The translations under genes and the position numbers were made by a program. 64,000 bases of DNA from Yersinia proxima (GTDB taxonomy: Bacteria; Pseudomonadota; Gammaproteobacteria; Enterobacterales; Enterobacteriaceae), in the NCBI RefSeq assembly GCF_902170785.1, contig NZ_CABHYG010000004.1:124001-188000 (forward strand), read 5' to 3'. Below are positions 17,969-28,592 of this stretch, piece by piece; the stretch's first letter is position 1, and the number at the start of each line of letters is the position of its first letter. The notes beneath the pieces were generated by a model that was not told where the DNA came from, made no database searches, and saw only the letters and a program-made list of their open reading frames with translations.

Positions 17969-19081
17969 ATGGTGATTACCCTCTCCCGACTTTATGTTCA
18001 TCCGGTAAAATCCATGCGCGGCTTGCAGCTTTCTCATGCACAAGTCAGCAGCAGTGGATTGGCCTTTGACCGCGTCTTTATGATTACCGAACCGGATGGC
18101 ACTTTTATTACTGCGCGCCAATATCCGAAGATGGTGATGTTTACCCCCGCCTTAATGTCAGACGGTTTATATCTCACCGCCCCTGACGGCGAGAGTGCCA
18201 GTATCCGCTTTAATGATTTTTTAGCCAATGCCGAACCGACAGAAGTTTGGGGGAATCATTTTACCGCGCTCATTGCTCCTGCAGCTATTAACAACTGGCT
18301 CAGTGGTTATTTTCAAAGAGAAGTACAATTACGCTGGCTGGGGCCAGAATTAACGCGCAGGGTAAAACCCATGCCGGAAATCCCATTGTCATTCGCGGAT
18401 GGATTCCCTTATCTGTTGATTAACGAAGCCTCATTTAAAGAATTGCAACAACGCTGCCCCAGCAGCATTAAACTGGAGCAATTCCGCCCTAATTTACTGG
18501 TGACCGGTGCCAGCGCTTTCGCGGAAGACAGTTGGCAGGTTATCCGCGTGGGTGATATTACCTTTGATTTGGTGAAGCCCTGTAGCCGCTGCGTATTAAC
18601 CACGGTCAGTGTTGAGCGCGGTCGCAAGCATCCAACCGGCGAACCATTGCAAACACTGCAAACATTCCGAACCGCCGAGAATGGTGATATCGATTTTGGT
18701 CAGAATATGGTGGCCAGGAACAGCGGTATCATTCGGATTGGGGATGAAGTAGAAGTTCTGTCAACCAAGCCACCGCGCCCTTATGGCGCTGGAGCGGTTG
18801 TTGAAAGTCTTGCCGCACCGCAGGATCAATCCAAAGCTGTAACCATTGAATATAATGGCATTCGCTTTAACGGTAATAATCAACAAGTATTATTGGAACA
18901 GCTGGAGCAACAAAATATCCGCATTCCTTACTCGTGCCGGGCAGGAATATGTGGCTGTTGCAGAATTACGTTAGTCGATGGCGAGGTCGCACCTTTAAAA
19001 CAAAGTGCTATTGGAAATGACGGAACGGTTCTTTGTTGTAGTTGCATTCCAAAAGGAGATATTACGCTTAGCGGCAAATAA
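17969..19081 (+). CDS. ycbX: MOSC-domain protein YcbX with C-terminal 2Fe-2S domain
   Basis: A 370-residue YcbX (369 in E. coli). A MOSC N-terminal beta-barrel (VHPVKSMRG) and MOSC domain with the conserved KPCSRC cysteine is followed by a plant-type ferredoxin domain with [12 protein letters not shown]...CCSC ligands. In E. coli YcbX detoxifies N-hydroxylated base analogues using molybdenum cofactor. The ATG at 17969 follows CGGAGG. Convergent with zapC (15-base gap). Confidence 0.95.
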   Translation: MVITLSRLYVHPVKSMRGLQLSHAQVSSSGLAFDRVFMITEPDGTFITARQYPKMVMFTPALMSDGLYLTAPDGESASIRFNDFLANAEPTEVWGNHFTALIAPAAINNWLSGYFQREVQLRWLGPELTRRVKPMPEIPLSFADGFPYLLINEASFKELQQRCPSSIKLEQFRPNLLVTGASAFAEDSWQVIRVGDITFDLVKPCSRCVLTTVSVERGRKHPTGEPLQTLQTFRTAENGDIDFGQNMVARNSGIIRIGDEVEVLSTKPPRPYGAGAVVESLAAPQDQSKAVTIEYNGIRFNGNNQQVLLEQLEQQNIRIPYSCRAGICGCCRITLVDGEVAPLKQSAIGNDGTVLCCSCIPKGDITLSGK

Positions 19082-19096
19082 GCTGCAACTGATTAA

Positions 19097-19654
19097 CTAA
19101 ACCGCCCGGTCAAGATTAAAGGCTGGGGCGGTATAGGGCTTCTCAATAACCAATGGTGTTAAGCGGTCATTCATTATCTTTATCGCATCACCCAATACTA
19201 ACTGACGCCCTGCTAATACTACCTGGGGCTGCGCTAATAAACACAAACTGGCGGTGTCACCGGACTCAACCACTAACAAACTAATCTCTTCTCCGTTCTC
19301 CAATACTTTTACTGCTGCCAATTCTGCATTCTGTGGCATCCATGCTTTGGCCTGTTGTGCAAAATACCAGCTTTTTGGCATTAATGGTTTAAGAAAACGG
19401 AAAGCAACCAACGCATTTAATATCAATTCCGAACGTTGCTCATGCCCCATTTTAATTTGGCGACATTGATCTTCAAACTCAAAATAAAGCGCTGCATCGT
19501 CAACACAAAATGCAGATTCATCAAATGCATCAGGGGTTAACATTTTAGACGGGAAACGCGAACGAAATATCATACCATTAGCTAAATCCAACATAAGTCG
19601 GTCATGTTCGGTATCAAAATACCAACGCCATTTATCGTCTGGTTTAATTCGCAT
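19097..19654 (-). CDS. zapC: Cell division protein ZapC
   Basis: A 185-residue ZapC (180 in E. coli). ZapC binds FtsZ and stabilises Z-ring filaments. Conserved blocks include [30 protein letters not shown] and the C-terminal [12 protein letters not shown]. The start at 19654 gives the family N-terminus [14 protein letters not shown]. SulA, MatP and MukBEF in the same window act on related division and segregation steps. Confidence 0.95.
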   Translation of the reverse strand: MRIKPDDKWRWYFDTEHDRLMLDLANGMIFRSRFPSKMLTPDAFDESAFCVDDAALYFEFEDQCRQIKMGHEQRSELILNALVAFRFLKPLMPKSWYFAQQAKAWMPQNAELAAVKVLENGEEISLLVVESGDTASLCLLAQPQVVLAGRQLVLGDAIKIMNDRLTPLVIEKPYTAPAFNLDRAV

Positions 19655-19735
19655 ATTTTTCCCTTCCCGCCACGCTCACCAACATTATTGACTCAACAAT
19701 TTGAGTTATCACCCATCTAATTGCACTTAATCGTA

Positions 19736-19862
19736 TATACCCGTCATACTTCAAGCTGCATGTTCGTTGGCTGTTTTCGTTCACCCGAATCACTTACCTG
19801 AGTAAGCTCATCGGAATTTACTCAGTTGCCGCCTTCCTGCAACTTGAATTATTTAGGGTATA
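19736..19862. repeat. ERIC element (127 bp)
   Basis: A complete enterobacterial repetitive intergenic consensus element, bounded by TATACCC and GGGTATA. It holds the inner palindrome with CACTTACCTGAGTAAG and the GCAACTTGAATTATTTAGGG end. Its 127-bp length equals the ERIC consensus. It sits between zapC and pyrD, both on the minus strand, and would form a stem-loop if transcribed. Confidence 0.9.
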
Positions 19863-19953
19863 AGGCTTTTGATGTATATTTAATCCATTGGGGTAAAATA
19901 TAGACGAGCCGGAGGAATAAATAAACCCCCCGGCCAATAATGAAGATAAATAA

Positions 19954-20964
19954 TTAGATATGAGTAACGATATTCTTAATCAAACCTGGCCCACGGAAGA
20001 TAAATCCGGAATAAATTTGAATCAATGAAGCACCCGCAGCCATTTTTTCTCGTGCGGCAATGACAGAGTCAATTCCACCCACCCCAATAATAGGTAACCG
20101 ACCTTGCAGTTCTTGTGATAAACGGCGAATCACCTCAGTGCTACGCAATTGCAATGGGCGGCCACTTAAACCACCAGCTTGTTCGCAATAATTTAATCCC
20201 TGAATGAGGGAACGATCTAAAGTGGTATTAGTGGCAATAACACCATCTATATTATGCCGAACCAAACTGTCCGCTATTTGGATCAATTCTTCCTCAGTAA
20301 GATCCGGGGCGATCTTTACCGCCACAGGAACATACTTATGATGACGCTGATGTAATTCAGTTTGTTTATTTTTAATTGCTGCTAATAAATCATCCAGCGC
20401 TTCACCATACTGTAAAGATCGTAATCCTGGGGTGTTGGGTGATGAAATATTAATCGCGATATATCCGGCGTAAGGATAAACTTTATCCATACAAATCAAG
20501 TAATCTTCTTTGCCTTGTTCTACCGGCGTATCTTTATTCTTGCCAATATTAATACCTAAAATACCGCCAAAATGTGATTTCTTGACGTTTTCAATTAAGT
20601 TATCAACCCCATGATTATTAAATCCCATACGATTGATCAAGCCTTCAGCCTCGACGATCCTAAACAATCTTGGTTTATCATTTCCTGGCTGTGGCTTTGG
20701 TGTTACCGTCCCGACTTCAATAAAACCAAATCCCATCGCGCCAAGAGCATCAATACACTCGCCGTCTTTATCCAAACCCGCAGCCAAACCTAATGGATTC
20801 TTGAATGACAGGCCCATACAGCTTACAGGTTTGGTTGGCACGGATTGGCTAACCAAAAATTGCAATGGTGTGCCGGTAAGACGTTTTAACTGACGAAAAG
20901 TGAATTCATGGGCGCGTTCTGGATCAAGCTGAAATAATGCTTTTTTGGCGAGTGGATAATACAT
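19954..20964 (-). CDS. pyrD: Dihydroorotate dehydrogenase (quinone), class 2
   Basis: A 336-residue PyrD, the length of the E. coli enzyme. It oxidises dihydroorotate to orotate with FMN and passes electrons to quinone at the inner membrane. The N-terminal amphipathic membrane region ([16 protein letters not shown]) is present; the catalytic base serine lies in [10 protein letters not shown] and the FMN-binding GVGGI near the C-terminus. The ATG at 20964 follows CAGGAG; an 18-codon upstream extension would place the ribosome site inside the gene. Confidence 0.97.
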   Translation of the reverse strand: MYYPLAKKALFQLDPERAHEFTFRQLKRLTGTPLQFLVSQSVPTKPVSCMGLSFKNPLGLAAGLDKDGECIDALGAMGFGFIEVGTVTPKPQPGNDKPRLFRIVEAEGLINRMGFNNHGVDNLIENVKKSHFGGILGINIGKNKDTPVEQGKEDYLICMDKVYPYAGYIAINISSPNTPGLRSLQYGEALDDLLAAIKNKQTELHQRHHKYVPVAVKIAPDLTEEELIQIADSLVRHNIDGVIATNTTLDRSLIQGLNYCEQAGGLSGRPLQLRSTEVIRRLSQELQGRLPIIGVGGIDSVIAAREKMAAGASLIQIYSGFIFRGPGLIKNIVTHI

Positions 20965-21043
20965 GTGATCTCCTGAGCGAGCGGTGACTAGCCGTTGATG
21001 CGGGAATGGTAAATTCATCTCTCAGGAAAGTAAACGTTTGCGA
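20965..21043 (-). promoter_or_regulatory. pyrD control region: PurR-like box and SD-sequestering leader
   Basis: GTAAACGTTTGCG at 21030-21042 carries the PurR core AAACGTTT and matches the 16-bp consensus at 13 of 16 positions over 21028-21043. Downstream on the minus strand, TCCTGAG (21021-21027) is fully complementary to CTCAGGA (20971-20977), which contains the pyrD Shine-Dalgarno. In E. coli, pyrimidine-sensitive start-site choice decides whether this hairpin forms; the same mechanism is inferred. Confidence 0.7.
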
Positions 21044-21081
21044 CGTAAAGCCATGCAAAGACTGAAGGTATTTCAGGGGAT

Positions 21082-21116
21082 AAAAAAACAGAGAACAGCA
21101 TCGCTGTCCTCTGTTT
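21082..21116 (-). terminator. pepN rho-independent terminator
   Basis: On the minus strand AAACAGAGGACAGC / GCTGTTCTCTGTTT form a stem with one mismatch and a GAT loop, followed by seven T residues, 18 bases past the pepN stop. Confidence 0.9.
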
Positions 21117-21134
21117 ATCATACAAACAACCTAT

Positions 21135-23750
21135 TTATGCGGCCAATGCTTTGGTTATCTTCTCGTACAAATCACCAGATAAATTATCCAGTGTTTTCAA
21201 TTGTTCCAAAGCCTGACGCATCAGGGCCTGACGGCCAGAGTCATAGCGTTTCAAACGAATCAATGGTTCAATCAAACGAGCGGCAACCTGTGGGTTACGG
21301 GTATTCAAATCGCTGAGTATTTCTACCAGGAATTGATAACCGCTGCCGTCAGTGGCGTGGAATGCGGCCGGATTACCGGAAGCAAAACTGCCAATCAGCG
21401 AACGGGTACGGTTGGGATTACTCAGACTAAATGCAGGATGCTTAAGTAAAGCACGTACCTGTGTCAAAACATCCGCCGCAGGGCTGGTGGCTTGCAAAGC
21501 GAACCACTTATCCATCACCAAACCATCATGATTCCAGCGCACATCAAAGGCCGCCAGTAATTCATCGCGGCAAGGCAACTGAGCAGCAACTGCGGCGGCT
21601 AATGCTGCCAGCGAGTCCGTCATATTGTCAGCCTGGTGATATTGAGAAGAAACAAGTTTATTCGCAAACTCTGCATCACCAAAGGCCAAATAGCTCAGGC
21701 AAGTATTGCGCAGTGATCGTTTGGCAATATCGCTGTGCTCAATACGATATTCAGGAGTGATATTCGCCACATAGACGGCCAATAATTCGTCCGATAACTC
21801 GTTTGCCAGACAGCGGGTAATAGCCTCGTGCACCGCACTGATAGCCTGCGGATCAATCGTGGTAAACAGTTCCGCAATTTCATTTTCTGATGGTAATGTC
21901 AGGATCTGCGCGGCTAACGCGGGATCAAGATTGTCATCAAGCAATATGGCACGGAAAGCATCAGCGACGTGGTTAGGTAAACTCAGCGGCTGTTTTTGTT
22001 GGTATTTGGCAACATTAAGTTTGATATAGATTGCCAGCAAACTTTGCGCTGCATCCCAACGAGAAAATTCATTGCGCGCATGTTGCATGAGGAACGTGAG
22101 TTGCTGATCGCTGTAGGTATAATCCAATTTGACCGGTGCAGAGAATTCCCGCAACAGGGACGGGATCGGAGTGTGCTCTACATTATCAAAGGTAAAGGTC
22201 TGTTCGGCCTCTGTCACATTCAGAACATGATGAACCGGTAAACCATTGCGCTGCAATGCAATCACATTGCCTTTGCTGTCATAGAGTTCAATATCCAGTG
22301 GGATATGCAATGGCAGTTTTTCTGGCTGATCAGCGGTTGGCAACGTTTTCTGACTAACGTGCAGATGATATTGCTGTTTTTCAGCATCATAATCATCACG
22401 TACCGTCAGTATTGGTGTACCGGATTGGCTATACCAGCGGCGGAATAAAGACAGATCGACATTAGATGCATCTTCCATTGCCTGCACAAAATCATCACAG
22501 GTCGCCGCGCTGCCATCATGGCGTTCAAAATAGAGTTGCATACCAGCCTGGAATTGCTGTTCACCCAGCAAAGTATGCATCATGCGGATAACTTCTGACC
22601 CTTTCTCATACACAGTTAAGGTATAGAAGTTGTTCATCTCGATGACTTTATCTGGGCGAATGGCATGAGCCATCGGGCTGGCATCTTCGGCAAACTGAGC
22701 GGCACGCATAACTCGCACGTTTTCAATACGATTAACTGACCGCGAGCCTAAATCAGAACTGAATTCCTGATCTCTGAATACGGTTAAGCCTTCTTTCAAA
22801 CTTAATTGGAACCAATCACGGCAGGTGACCCGGTTACCCGTCCAGTTATGGAAATATTCATGACCAATAACCGCTTCAATGTTCAGATAATCTTTATCTG
22901 TCGCCGTTTCTGCTTTTGCCAGAACATATTTTGAATTGAAAACATTCAACCCTTTATTTTCCATGGCCCCCATATTGAAGAAATCAACCGCCACAATCAT
23001 ATAAATGTCGAGGTCATACTCCAAACCAAAACGGGTTTCATCCCACTTCATGGAGTTCTTCAATGAGGTCATCGCCCAGTCGGCACGATCCAGATTACCG
23101 CGATCAACAAACAACTCCAGCGCAACTTCACGCCCCGATCGGGTAATGAACTTATCACGCAACACATCAAAATCACCGGCGACCAAAGCAAACAGGTAAC
23201 AAGGTTTTGGGAACGGGTCTTCCCATTTTACCCAATGGCGGCCATCATCCAGAACGCCCTGCCCCACCGGGTTACCGTTGGAGAGTAAATAAGGATAAAG
23301 TGCTTTATCAGCGACAATGCGGGTGGTAAAACGCGCCAGCACATCAGGGCGGTCTAAATAATAGGTAATATGGCGGAAACCTTCGGCTTCACATTGGGTG
23401 CAGAGCGCCTCACCGGAAAGATATAACCCCTCAAGTGCGCTGTTCGTTGCAGGGTGAATATCATTGACGATTGTCAGCGTAAAATTTGCCGGTAATTGTT
23501 CAATAACCAGCGAGTTATCCTGTAGCTGGTAATGTGGCCATGCTTGCCCGTCAACGCTGATACTCACGAGCGTTAAATCCTCACCATCTAAAACCAACGG
23601 TGTCACGTCTGCTGTTTGACGTTTTAGCTGGCTGATCGCTGTTACCGTGGTTTTTTGCGCATCAAGTGCGAAATCCAAATTAATATCGGTGATAGTGTAA
23701 TCCGGCGATTTATAATCGTGACGGTATTTAGCTTGCGGCTGTTGTGTCAT
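21135..23750 (-). CDS. pepN: Aminopeptidase N (M1 family)
   Basis: An 871-residue PepN (870 in E. coli), the main cytosolic alanyl aminopeptidase. The exopeptidase motif GAMENKG precedes the zinc site HEYFHNWTGNR, with the third ligand glutamate in the following KEGLTVF segment. The start at 23750 (MTQQPQAKYRHDYK) matches the family and follows AAGGG; a 27-codon upstream extension is not conserved. Confidence 0.97.
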   Translation of the reverse strand: MTQQPQAKYRHDYKSPDYTITDINLDFALDAQKTTVTAISQLKRQTADVTPLVLDGEDLTLVSISVDGQAWPHYQLQDNSLVIEQLPANFTLTIVNDIHPATNSALEGLYLSGEALCTQCEAEGFRHITYYLDRPDVLARFTTRIVADKALYPYLLSNGNPVGQGVLDDGRHWVKWEDPFPKPCYLFALVAGDFDVLRDKFITRSGREVALELFVDRGNLDRADWAMTSLKNSMKWDETRFGLEYDLDIYMIVAVDFFNMGAMENKGLNVFNSKYVLAKAETATDKDYLNIEAVIGHEYFHNWTGNRVTCRDWFQLSLKEGLTVFRDQEFSSDLGSRSVNRIENVRVMRAAQFAEDASPMAHAIRPDKVIEMNNFYTLTVYEKGSEVIRMMHTLLGEQQFQAGMQLYFERHDGSAATCDDFVQAMEDASNVDLSLFRRWYSQSGTPILTVRDDYDAEKQQYHLHVSQKTLPTADQPEKLPLHIPLDIELYDSKGNVIALQRNGLPVHHVLNVTEAEQTFTFDNVEHTPIPSLLREFSAPVKLDYTYSDQQLTFLMQHARNEFSRWDAAQSLLAIYIKLNVAKYQQKQPLSLPNHVADAFRAILLDDNLDPALAAQILTLPSENEIAELFTTIDPQAISAVHEAITRCLANELSDELLAVYVANITPEYRIEHSDIAKRSLRNTCLSYLAFGDAEFANKLVSSQYHQADNMTDSLAALAAAVAAQLPCRDELLAAFDVRWNHDGLVMDKWFALQATSPAADVLTQVRALLKHPAFSLSNPNRTRSLIGSFASGNPAAFHATDGSGYQFLVEILSDLNTRNPQVAARLIEPLIRLKRYDSGRQALMRQALEQLKTLDNLSGDLYEKITKALAA

Positions 23751-23980
23751 AGAAACCCTTTGGACGTCATCTGTGGATATGATTATCAAGTCTGTATTTA
23801 GGGTCGTTTTAGCGCCAAACTTTGGGTTCAAAACCTTATCTTCAAAGTACGGCTGCCAGCGACTTCGCCTTAGACTCAGATAGTCTTGTCAATGTATCAC
23901 AATTGTGAAAAAAACCCAGGTGAGCGCCGATGGCACGTTTAATCCTAGACCTCTGATGAGCATTTGTGGTGTGATGAGGC

Positions 23981-24008
23981 TTCAATAACAGGACAATACC
24001 GGTATACT
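23981..24008 (+). promoter_or_regulatory. Candidate pncB promoter
   Basis: TTCAAT (23981-23986) and TATACT (24003-24008) have a 16-bp spacer; a second TATACT lies at 24019-24024. The pepN-pncB divergent gap (23751-24060) also contains the palindrome TCACAATTGTGA at 23897-23908. No clear NadR box was seen. Confidence 0.4.
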
Positions 24009-24060
24009 TCTGCGACTTTATACTGTGGAAAATGCTCCTACGAGGATGCTATATAGCGCC

Positions 24061-25266
24061 ATGACCCAAGACGCCTCACCGATTTTGACTTCATTGCTTG
24101 ATACAGATGCTTATAAACTTCATATGCAGCAAGCAGTGTTCCATCGTTATCGCCATATTACCGTTGCCGCTGAGTTCCGCTGCCGTGGTGATGAGTTGCT
24201 GGGCGAATATGCCGACGAAATCCGCCACCAGATAACATTAATGAGCCAATTGGCGCTGACCGATGATGAGTATCTCTACCTCTCCGGTTTGCCCTTCTTT
24301 AAAGATGACTATTTGAATTGGTTACGGGCTTTTCGTTTCAATCCCGAGCAAGTCGCTGTGTCTGATAATGACGGTAAATTAGATATTCGCATTAACGGCT
24401 TGTGGTGCGAAACAATATTGTGGGAAGTGCCACTGTTAGCGGTAATCAGTGAAATCGTCCATCGCCGCCGCTCGACACATGTCACTACCGAGCAGGCCGT
24501 GGCGCAACTGCGCAATAAACTTCAGCAATTTAAAGTGCTCAGTGCGGATATTGATATTACGCATTTCAAGTTAATGGATTTTGGTACACGCCGTCGTTTC
24601 TCTCGCGAGATACAGCACGCGATTGTGAGTGATTTAAAAGACGAATTCCCTTACCTGGTGGGCACCAGTAACTACGATTTAGCACGGAAATTGTCATTAG
24701 CACCGGTTGGCACTCAAGCTCATGAATGGTTCCAGGCGCATCAACAAATTAGCCCGGTGCTGGCCAACAGCCAACGCGTCGCGTTACAAGCCTGGTTAGA
24801 TGAGTATCCAAATCAGCTTGGTGTGGCATTAACCGACTGCATTACTATGGATGCATTCCTGCGCGATTTTGATAAAACATTCGCTGACCGCTATCAGGGA
24901 TTACGCCATGACTCGGGTGATCCCGTTGAATGGGGTGAAAAGGCGATTACTCATTATGAAAAGCTGGGTATTGATCCAATGAGCAAAACATTGGTGTTCT
25001 CAGATAATCTGGATCTGGAAAAAGCGTTGTCGCTATACCGCCACTTCTACCAACGGATTAAGTTAGTATTTGGCATTGGTACGCGTTTAACCTGTGATAT
25101 TCCGGGCATCAAACCACTGAATATCGTGATTAAACTGGTTGAGTGTAATGACAAACCGGTGGCTAAACTTTCTGATAGCCCAGGTAAAACTATTTGTCAT
25201 GATCCCGCGTTTGTTGATGAATTACGTGAAGCATTCGCTCTGCCGTTGGTTAAGAAGGCCAGCTAA
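24061..25266 (+). CDS. pncB: Nicotinate phosphoribosyltransferase
   Basis: A 401-residue PncB (400 in E. coli), making nicotinate mononucleotide in NAD salvage. Conserved blocks are [36 protein letters not shown], the phosphate-binding RHDSGDP and [12 protein letters not shown] chose ATG 24061 (MTQDASP) from the E. coli N-terminus; ATG 24046 is also in frame, and the ACGAGG just before it could serve either poorly. Confidence 0.95.
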   Translation: MTQDASPILTSLLDTDAYKLHMQQAVFHRYRHITVAAEFRCRGDELLGEYADEIRHQITLMSQLALTDDEYLYLSGLPFFKDDYLNWLRAFRFNPEQVAVSDNDGKLDIRINGLWCETILWEVPLLAVISEIVHRRRSTHVTTEQAVAQLRNKLQQFKVLSADIDITHFKLMDFGTRRRFSREIQHAIVSDLKDEFPYLVGTSNYDLARKLSLAPVGTQAHEWFQAHQQISPVLANSQRVALQAWLDEYPNQLGVALTDCITMDAFLRDFDKTFADRYQGLRHDSGDPVEWGEKAITHYEKLGIDPMSKTLVFSDNLDLEKALSLYRHFYQRIKLVFGIGTRLTCDIPGIKPLNIVIKLVECNDKPVAKLSDSPGKTICHDPAFVDELREAFALPLVKKAS

Positions 25267-25275
25267 CATGTCATT

Positions 25276-25300
25276 GCCGGGCGGCAGATGCTTGCCCGGC
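25276..25300 (+). terminator. Hairpin after pncB
   Basis: GCCGGGC / GCCCGGC form a 7-bp stem 10 bases after the stop codon. The nearest T-run is 16 bases further on, so termination is uncertain. Confidence 0.35.
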
Positions 25301-25522
25301 CCCACTCTAATTGGAACTTTTTTCCTCGCTTTACTCTTCTATATCCCACTATTCAATCATTTCTCTGTTTGTGTCGTATATTTTTATAACAATGTTGCAC
25401 TGAACTGATGATTTCTACTTGTGTCCTGCACCGCCACAAGTAACATAGCAACATCCCCATTTCTTTGGGTTGTTAACTATTTCGATATCAAAATTATCCA
25501 AAACTATTAAAGAGAGAAATCT

Positions 25523-26923
25523 ATGAGCGTAGTGCCTGTAGTCGACGTACTGCAAGGCCGTGCTGCGGTTGACAGTGAAGTCACCGTGCGCGGTTGGGTG
25601 CGTACCCGGAGAGATTCTAAAGCGGGTATCTCCTTCGTTGCCGTTTATGACGGTTCCTGCTTTGACCCGTTACAGGCCGTCGTAAATAATACTTTGCCTA
25701 ATTATCAGGACGAAGTATTGCATTTAACTACCGGCTGTTCAGTAGAAGTAACTGGCACCGTAGTGGCATCACCGGGTGAAGGCCAGAGTTTTGAAATTCA
25801 GGCAACCGCTATCAAAGTGGTCGGTTGGGTTGATGATCCCGATACTTATCCGATGGCAGCAAAACGTCACAGTATCGAATATTTGCGCGAAGTCGCTCAC
25901 TTGCGTCCGCGCACTAACCTGATCGGTGCAGTAGCTCGTGTTCGCCATACTTTGGCACAAGCTATTCACCGTTTCTTCGATGAGAACGGTTATTTTTGGG
26001 TTTCAACACCGCTAATCACTGCATCTGATACTGAAGGTGCGGGTGAAATGTTCCGTGTATCGACGTTAGATCTGGAAAACCTGCCGCGCACTGATACCGG
26101 TGCTATCGATTTCAGTGAAGACTTCTTCGGTAAAGAAGCATTCCTGACGGTATCCGGCCAGCTAAACGGCGAAACCTACGCCTGTGCGTTATCCAAAGTT
26201 TACACTTTCGGCCCGACTTTCCGTGCTGAGAACTCTAACACCAGCCGCCATTTGGCCGAGTTCTGGATGGTAGAGCCAGAAGTCGCCTTTGCATCATTAG
26301 ATGATGTCGCCGGTTTAGCTGAGAAAATGCTGAAATACGTCTTCCAGGCAGTGTTAAACGAACGCGCTGATGACATGAAATTCTTTGCCGAACGTGTCGA
26401 TAAAGATGCGGTTGATCGCTTGCAGCGCTTTGTCACCTCAGATTTTGCTCAGGTTGACTACACTGATGCTATTGAGATCTTGCTGGCATCCGGCCAGAAG
26501 TTTGAGAATGATGTCTCTTGGGGCATAGATTTGTCTTCTGAGCACGAGCGTTATTTGGCTGAGAAACACTTTAAAGCGCCGGTAGTGGTCAAAAACTATC
26601 CAAAAGATATCAAAGCATTCTATATGCGTATGAATGAAGATGGCAAAACCGTGGCAGCAATGGATGTTCTCGCGCCAGGCATTGGTGAAATTATCGGTGG
26701 TTCACAACGTGAAGAGCGTTTAGATGTGCTGGATGCACGTTTGGCAGAGATGGGCCTCAATAAAGAAGATTATTGGTGGTATCGTGATCTGCGTCGCTAT
26801 GGCACTGTGCCACATTCAGGTTTTGGCCTTGGATTTGAGCGTTTGATCTCATATGTAACAGGGGTTCAAAACGTTCGGGATGTTATTCCGTTCCCACGTA
26901 CACCGAGAAATGCCAGTTTCTAA
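25523..26923 (+). CDS. asnS: Asparaginyl-tRNA synthetase
   Basis: A 466-residue class IIb synthetase, identical in length to E. coli AsnRS. The N-terminal OB-fold anticodon-binding domain ([12 protein letters not shown]) is followed by the class II core with motif 2 ([21 protein letters not shown]) and C-terminal motif 3 ([15 protein letters not shown]). AAAGAGAG precedes the start. Position next to ompF matches E. coli. Confidence 0.98.
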   Translation: MSVVPVVDVLQGRAAVDSEVTVRGWVRTRRDSKAGISFVAVYDGSCFDPLQAVVNNTLPNYQDEVLHLTTGCSVEVTGTVVASPGEGQSFEIQATAIKVVGWVDDPDTYPMAAKRHSIEYLREVAHLRPRTNLIGAVARVRHTLAQAIHRFFDENGYFWVSTPLITASDTEGAGEMFRVSTLDLENLPRTDTGAIDFSEDFFGKEAFLTVSGQLNGETYACALSKVYTFGPTFRAENSNTSRHLAEFWMVEPEVAFASLDDVAGLAEKMLKYVFQAVLNERADDMKFFAERVDKDAVDRLQRFVTSDFAQVDYTDAIEILLASGQKFENDVSWGIDLSSEHERYLAEKHFKAPVVVKNYPKDIKAFYMRMNEDGKTVAAMDVLAPGIGEIIGGSQREERLDVLDARLAEMGLNKEDYWWYRDLRRYGTVPHSGFGLGFERLISYVTGVQNVRDVIPFPRTPRNASF

Positions 26924-26961
26924 GTTCGTCATTTAGAAAAAAATTGTGATTTTGTACAAAT

Positions 26962-26995
26962 AAAAGCCAGCTCAGCTGGCTTTTATCATTTTTTA
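26962..26995 (+). terminator. asnS rho-independent terminator
   Basis: AAAAGCCAGC / GCTGGCTTTT stem with a three-base loop, followed by a T-rich tail ending in TTTTTT. Confidence 0.9.
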
Positions 26996-27027
26996 AAGTT
27001 CGATCTGAGTCACAAAGTTCCCTAATA

Positions 27028-27046
27028 TTTACATTTAGTAACACAT
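27028..27046 (+). promoter_or_regulatory. OmpR-binding site upstream of ompF
   Basis: TTTACATTTAGTAACACAT resembles the OmpR tandem-site consensus (TTTAC...GTAACA). It is followed by a related GAAACAT half-site around 27057-27064. The layout corresponds to the F1/F2 sites of E. coli ompF. Confidence 0.7.
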
Positions 27047-27127
27047 AGTTTCCCAATGAAACATATTCAGGTAATTGGTAGCATTTTCGGTCTGGATTAT
27101 AACCCTCGTGAATGGAACACTGCGTTC

Positions 27128-27221
27128 AGACACAGACGACACCAAACTCTCAACAATAGTTCCAAAAAAATTATTGGCGGCAGTGGCAGGTGTCCGAATA
27201 ACACCAATGAGGGTAATAATA
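27128..27221 (+). promoter_or_regulatory. ompF 5' untranslated leader
   Basis: The leader shares long blocks with E. coli ompF (ACACCAAACTCTCA, CAATAGTTCC, GGCAGTGGCAGGTGTC and GAGGGTAATAAT at the ribosome site). The last block is the region MicF pairs with in E. coli; MicF control is inferred. Confidence 0.65.
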
Positions 27222-28337
27222 ATGATGAAGCGCAATATTCTTGCAGTAGTAATCCCAGCATTGTTAGTAGCTGGTGCAGCTAATGCAGCAGAAATCTACA
27301 ACAAAGACGGCAACAAACTTGACCTGTACGGTAAAGTTGACGCGCGTCACCAGTTCTCTGACAACGCTAAACAAGACGGCGACGAATCTTATGTTCGTTT
27401 CGGCTTCAAAGGTGAAACCCAAATTACTGACCAACTGACCGGTTACGGCCAGTGGGAATATAACATTCAGGCTAACAACGCTGAATCTCAAGGCGCTGAA
27501 GGCAACAAAACCCGTCTGGGCTTTGCTGGTCTGAAATTTGCTGAATTCGGTTCATTCGACTACGGCCGTAACTACGGCGTAATCTATGATGTCAACGCAT
27601 GGACTGACATGCTGCCAGTGTTCGGTGGTGATTCAATCTCCAACTCTGACAACTACATGACTGGCCGTTCTACTGGCCTGGCAACTTACCGTAACACCAA
27701 CTTCTTCGGCCTGGTTGATGGCTTGAACTTTGCTCTGCAATATCAAGGCAAAAACGAAAATGGTCGTGATGGTCTGTTGAGCACTCAAAACGGCGACGGT
27801 TTCGGTCTGTCTTCAACTTATGACATCGGTTATGGCGTAAGTTTCGGTGCTGGCTACTCTACAGCTAACCGTACTACTGCTCAGAAAAATGCTCACCTGA
27901 ACGCTACACCGGCAACCGGTTTGTATGTAGCTGAAGGCGATAAAGCTCAGGCATGGAACGTTGGTGCTAAATACGACGCAAACAACGTATACCTGGCAGC
28001 AATGTATGCTGAAACTCAGAACCTGACTCCATTCGGTAATGACGGTATTGCGAACAAGACTCGTGATATTGAAATCACTGCACAGTACCAGTTCGACTTC
28101 GGTCTGCGCCCATCACTGGGTTATGTTCAGTCCAAAGGTAAGGATCTGAACAACAACACAGATACTAACCACGACCTGTTGAAATATGTTTCTGTTGGTA
28201 CTTACTACTACTTCAACAAAAACATGTCTACCTATGTTGATTACAAAATCAACTTGCTGGACGAAGACAAGTTTACTGTTGCTAACGGTCTGAACACTGA
28301 CGACGTTGTTGGTGTTGGCTTGGTATACCAGTTCTAA
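27222..28337 (+). CDS. ompF: General porin OmpF
   Basis: A 371-residue trimeric porin. A 22-residue signal peptide ([22 protein letters not shown]) precedes mature [16 protein letters not shown]. Porin landmarks include [15 protein letters not shown], the constriction-loop region with [17 protein letters not shown] and the C-terminal aromatic GLVYQF. Of the several upstream in-frame codons, ATG 27222 follows GAGGG and matches E. coli. The locus between asnS and aspC identifies it as the ompF orthologue. Confidence 0.97.
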   Translation: MMKRNILAVVIPALLVAGAANAAEIYNKDGNKLDLYGKVDARHQFSDNAKQDGDESYVRFGFKGETQITDQLTGYGQWEYNIQANNAESQGAEGNKTRLGFAGLKFAEFGSFDYGRNYGVIYDVNAWTDMLPVFGGDSISNSDNYMTGRSTGLATYRNTNFFGLVDGLNFALQYQGKNENGRDGLLSTQNGDGFGLSSTYDIGYGVSFGAGYSTANRTTAQKNAHLNATPATGLYVAEGDKAQAWNVGAKYDANNVYLAAMYAETQNLTPFGNDGIANKTRDIEITAQYQFDFGLRPSLGYVQSKGKDLNNNTDTNHDLLKYVSVGTYYYFNKNMSTYVDYKINLLDEDKFTVANGLNTDDVVGVGLVYQF

Positions 28338-28376
28338 GTTAAACTTAATCAAGCAGTTTATCTGCTGACCTAAGTT

Positions 28377-28413
28377 AAAAAAGACAGGGCCTCGGCTCTG
28401 TCTTTTTGTTTTT
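28377..28413 (+). terminator. ompF rho-independent terminator
   Basis: AAAAGACAG / CTGTCTTTT stem with a GC-rich interior, followed by TGTTTTT. Confidence 0.9.
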
Positions 28414-28592
28414 ATCCTTGACTAAAATAGGGATATTGCGCTGCCGAACAGGCTATTTTGCCGATTTTTCACCCCGAATCCCCCCGCCTCACAACATTCA
28501 TTTCTTTTTATCGCAAACGGTTGGCAAAGGCCGCAACTGGCGCTACCCTGATGGTTCTGTTTGCTTAACGCTAAGCCATGGAAGCCTCTGAC

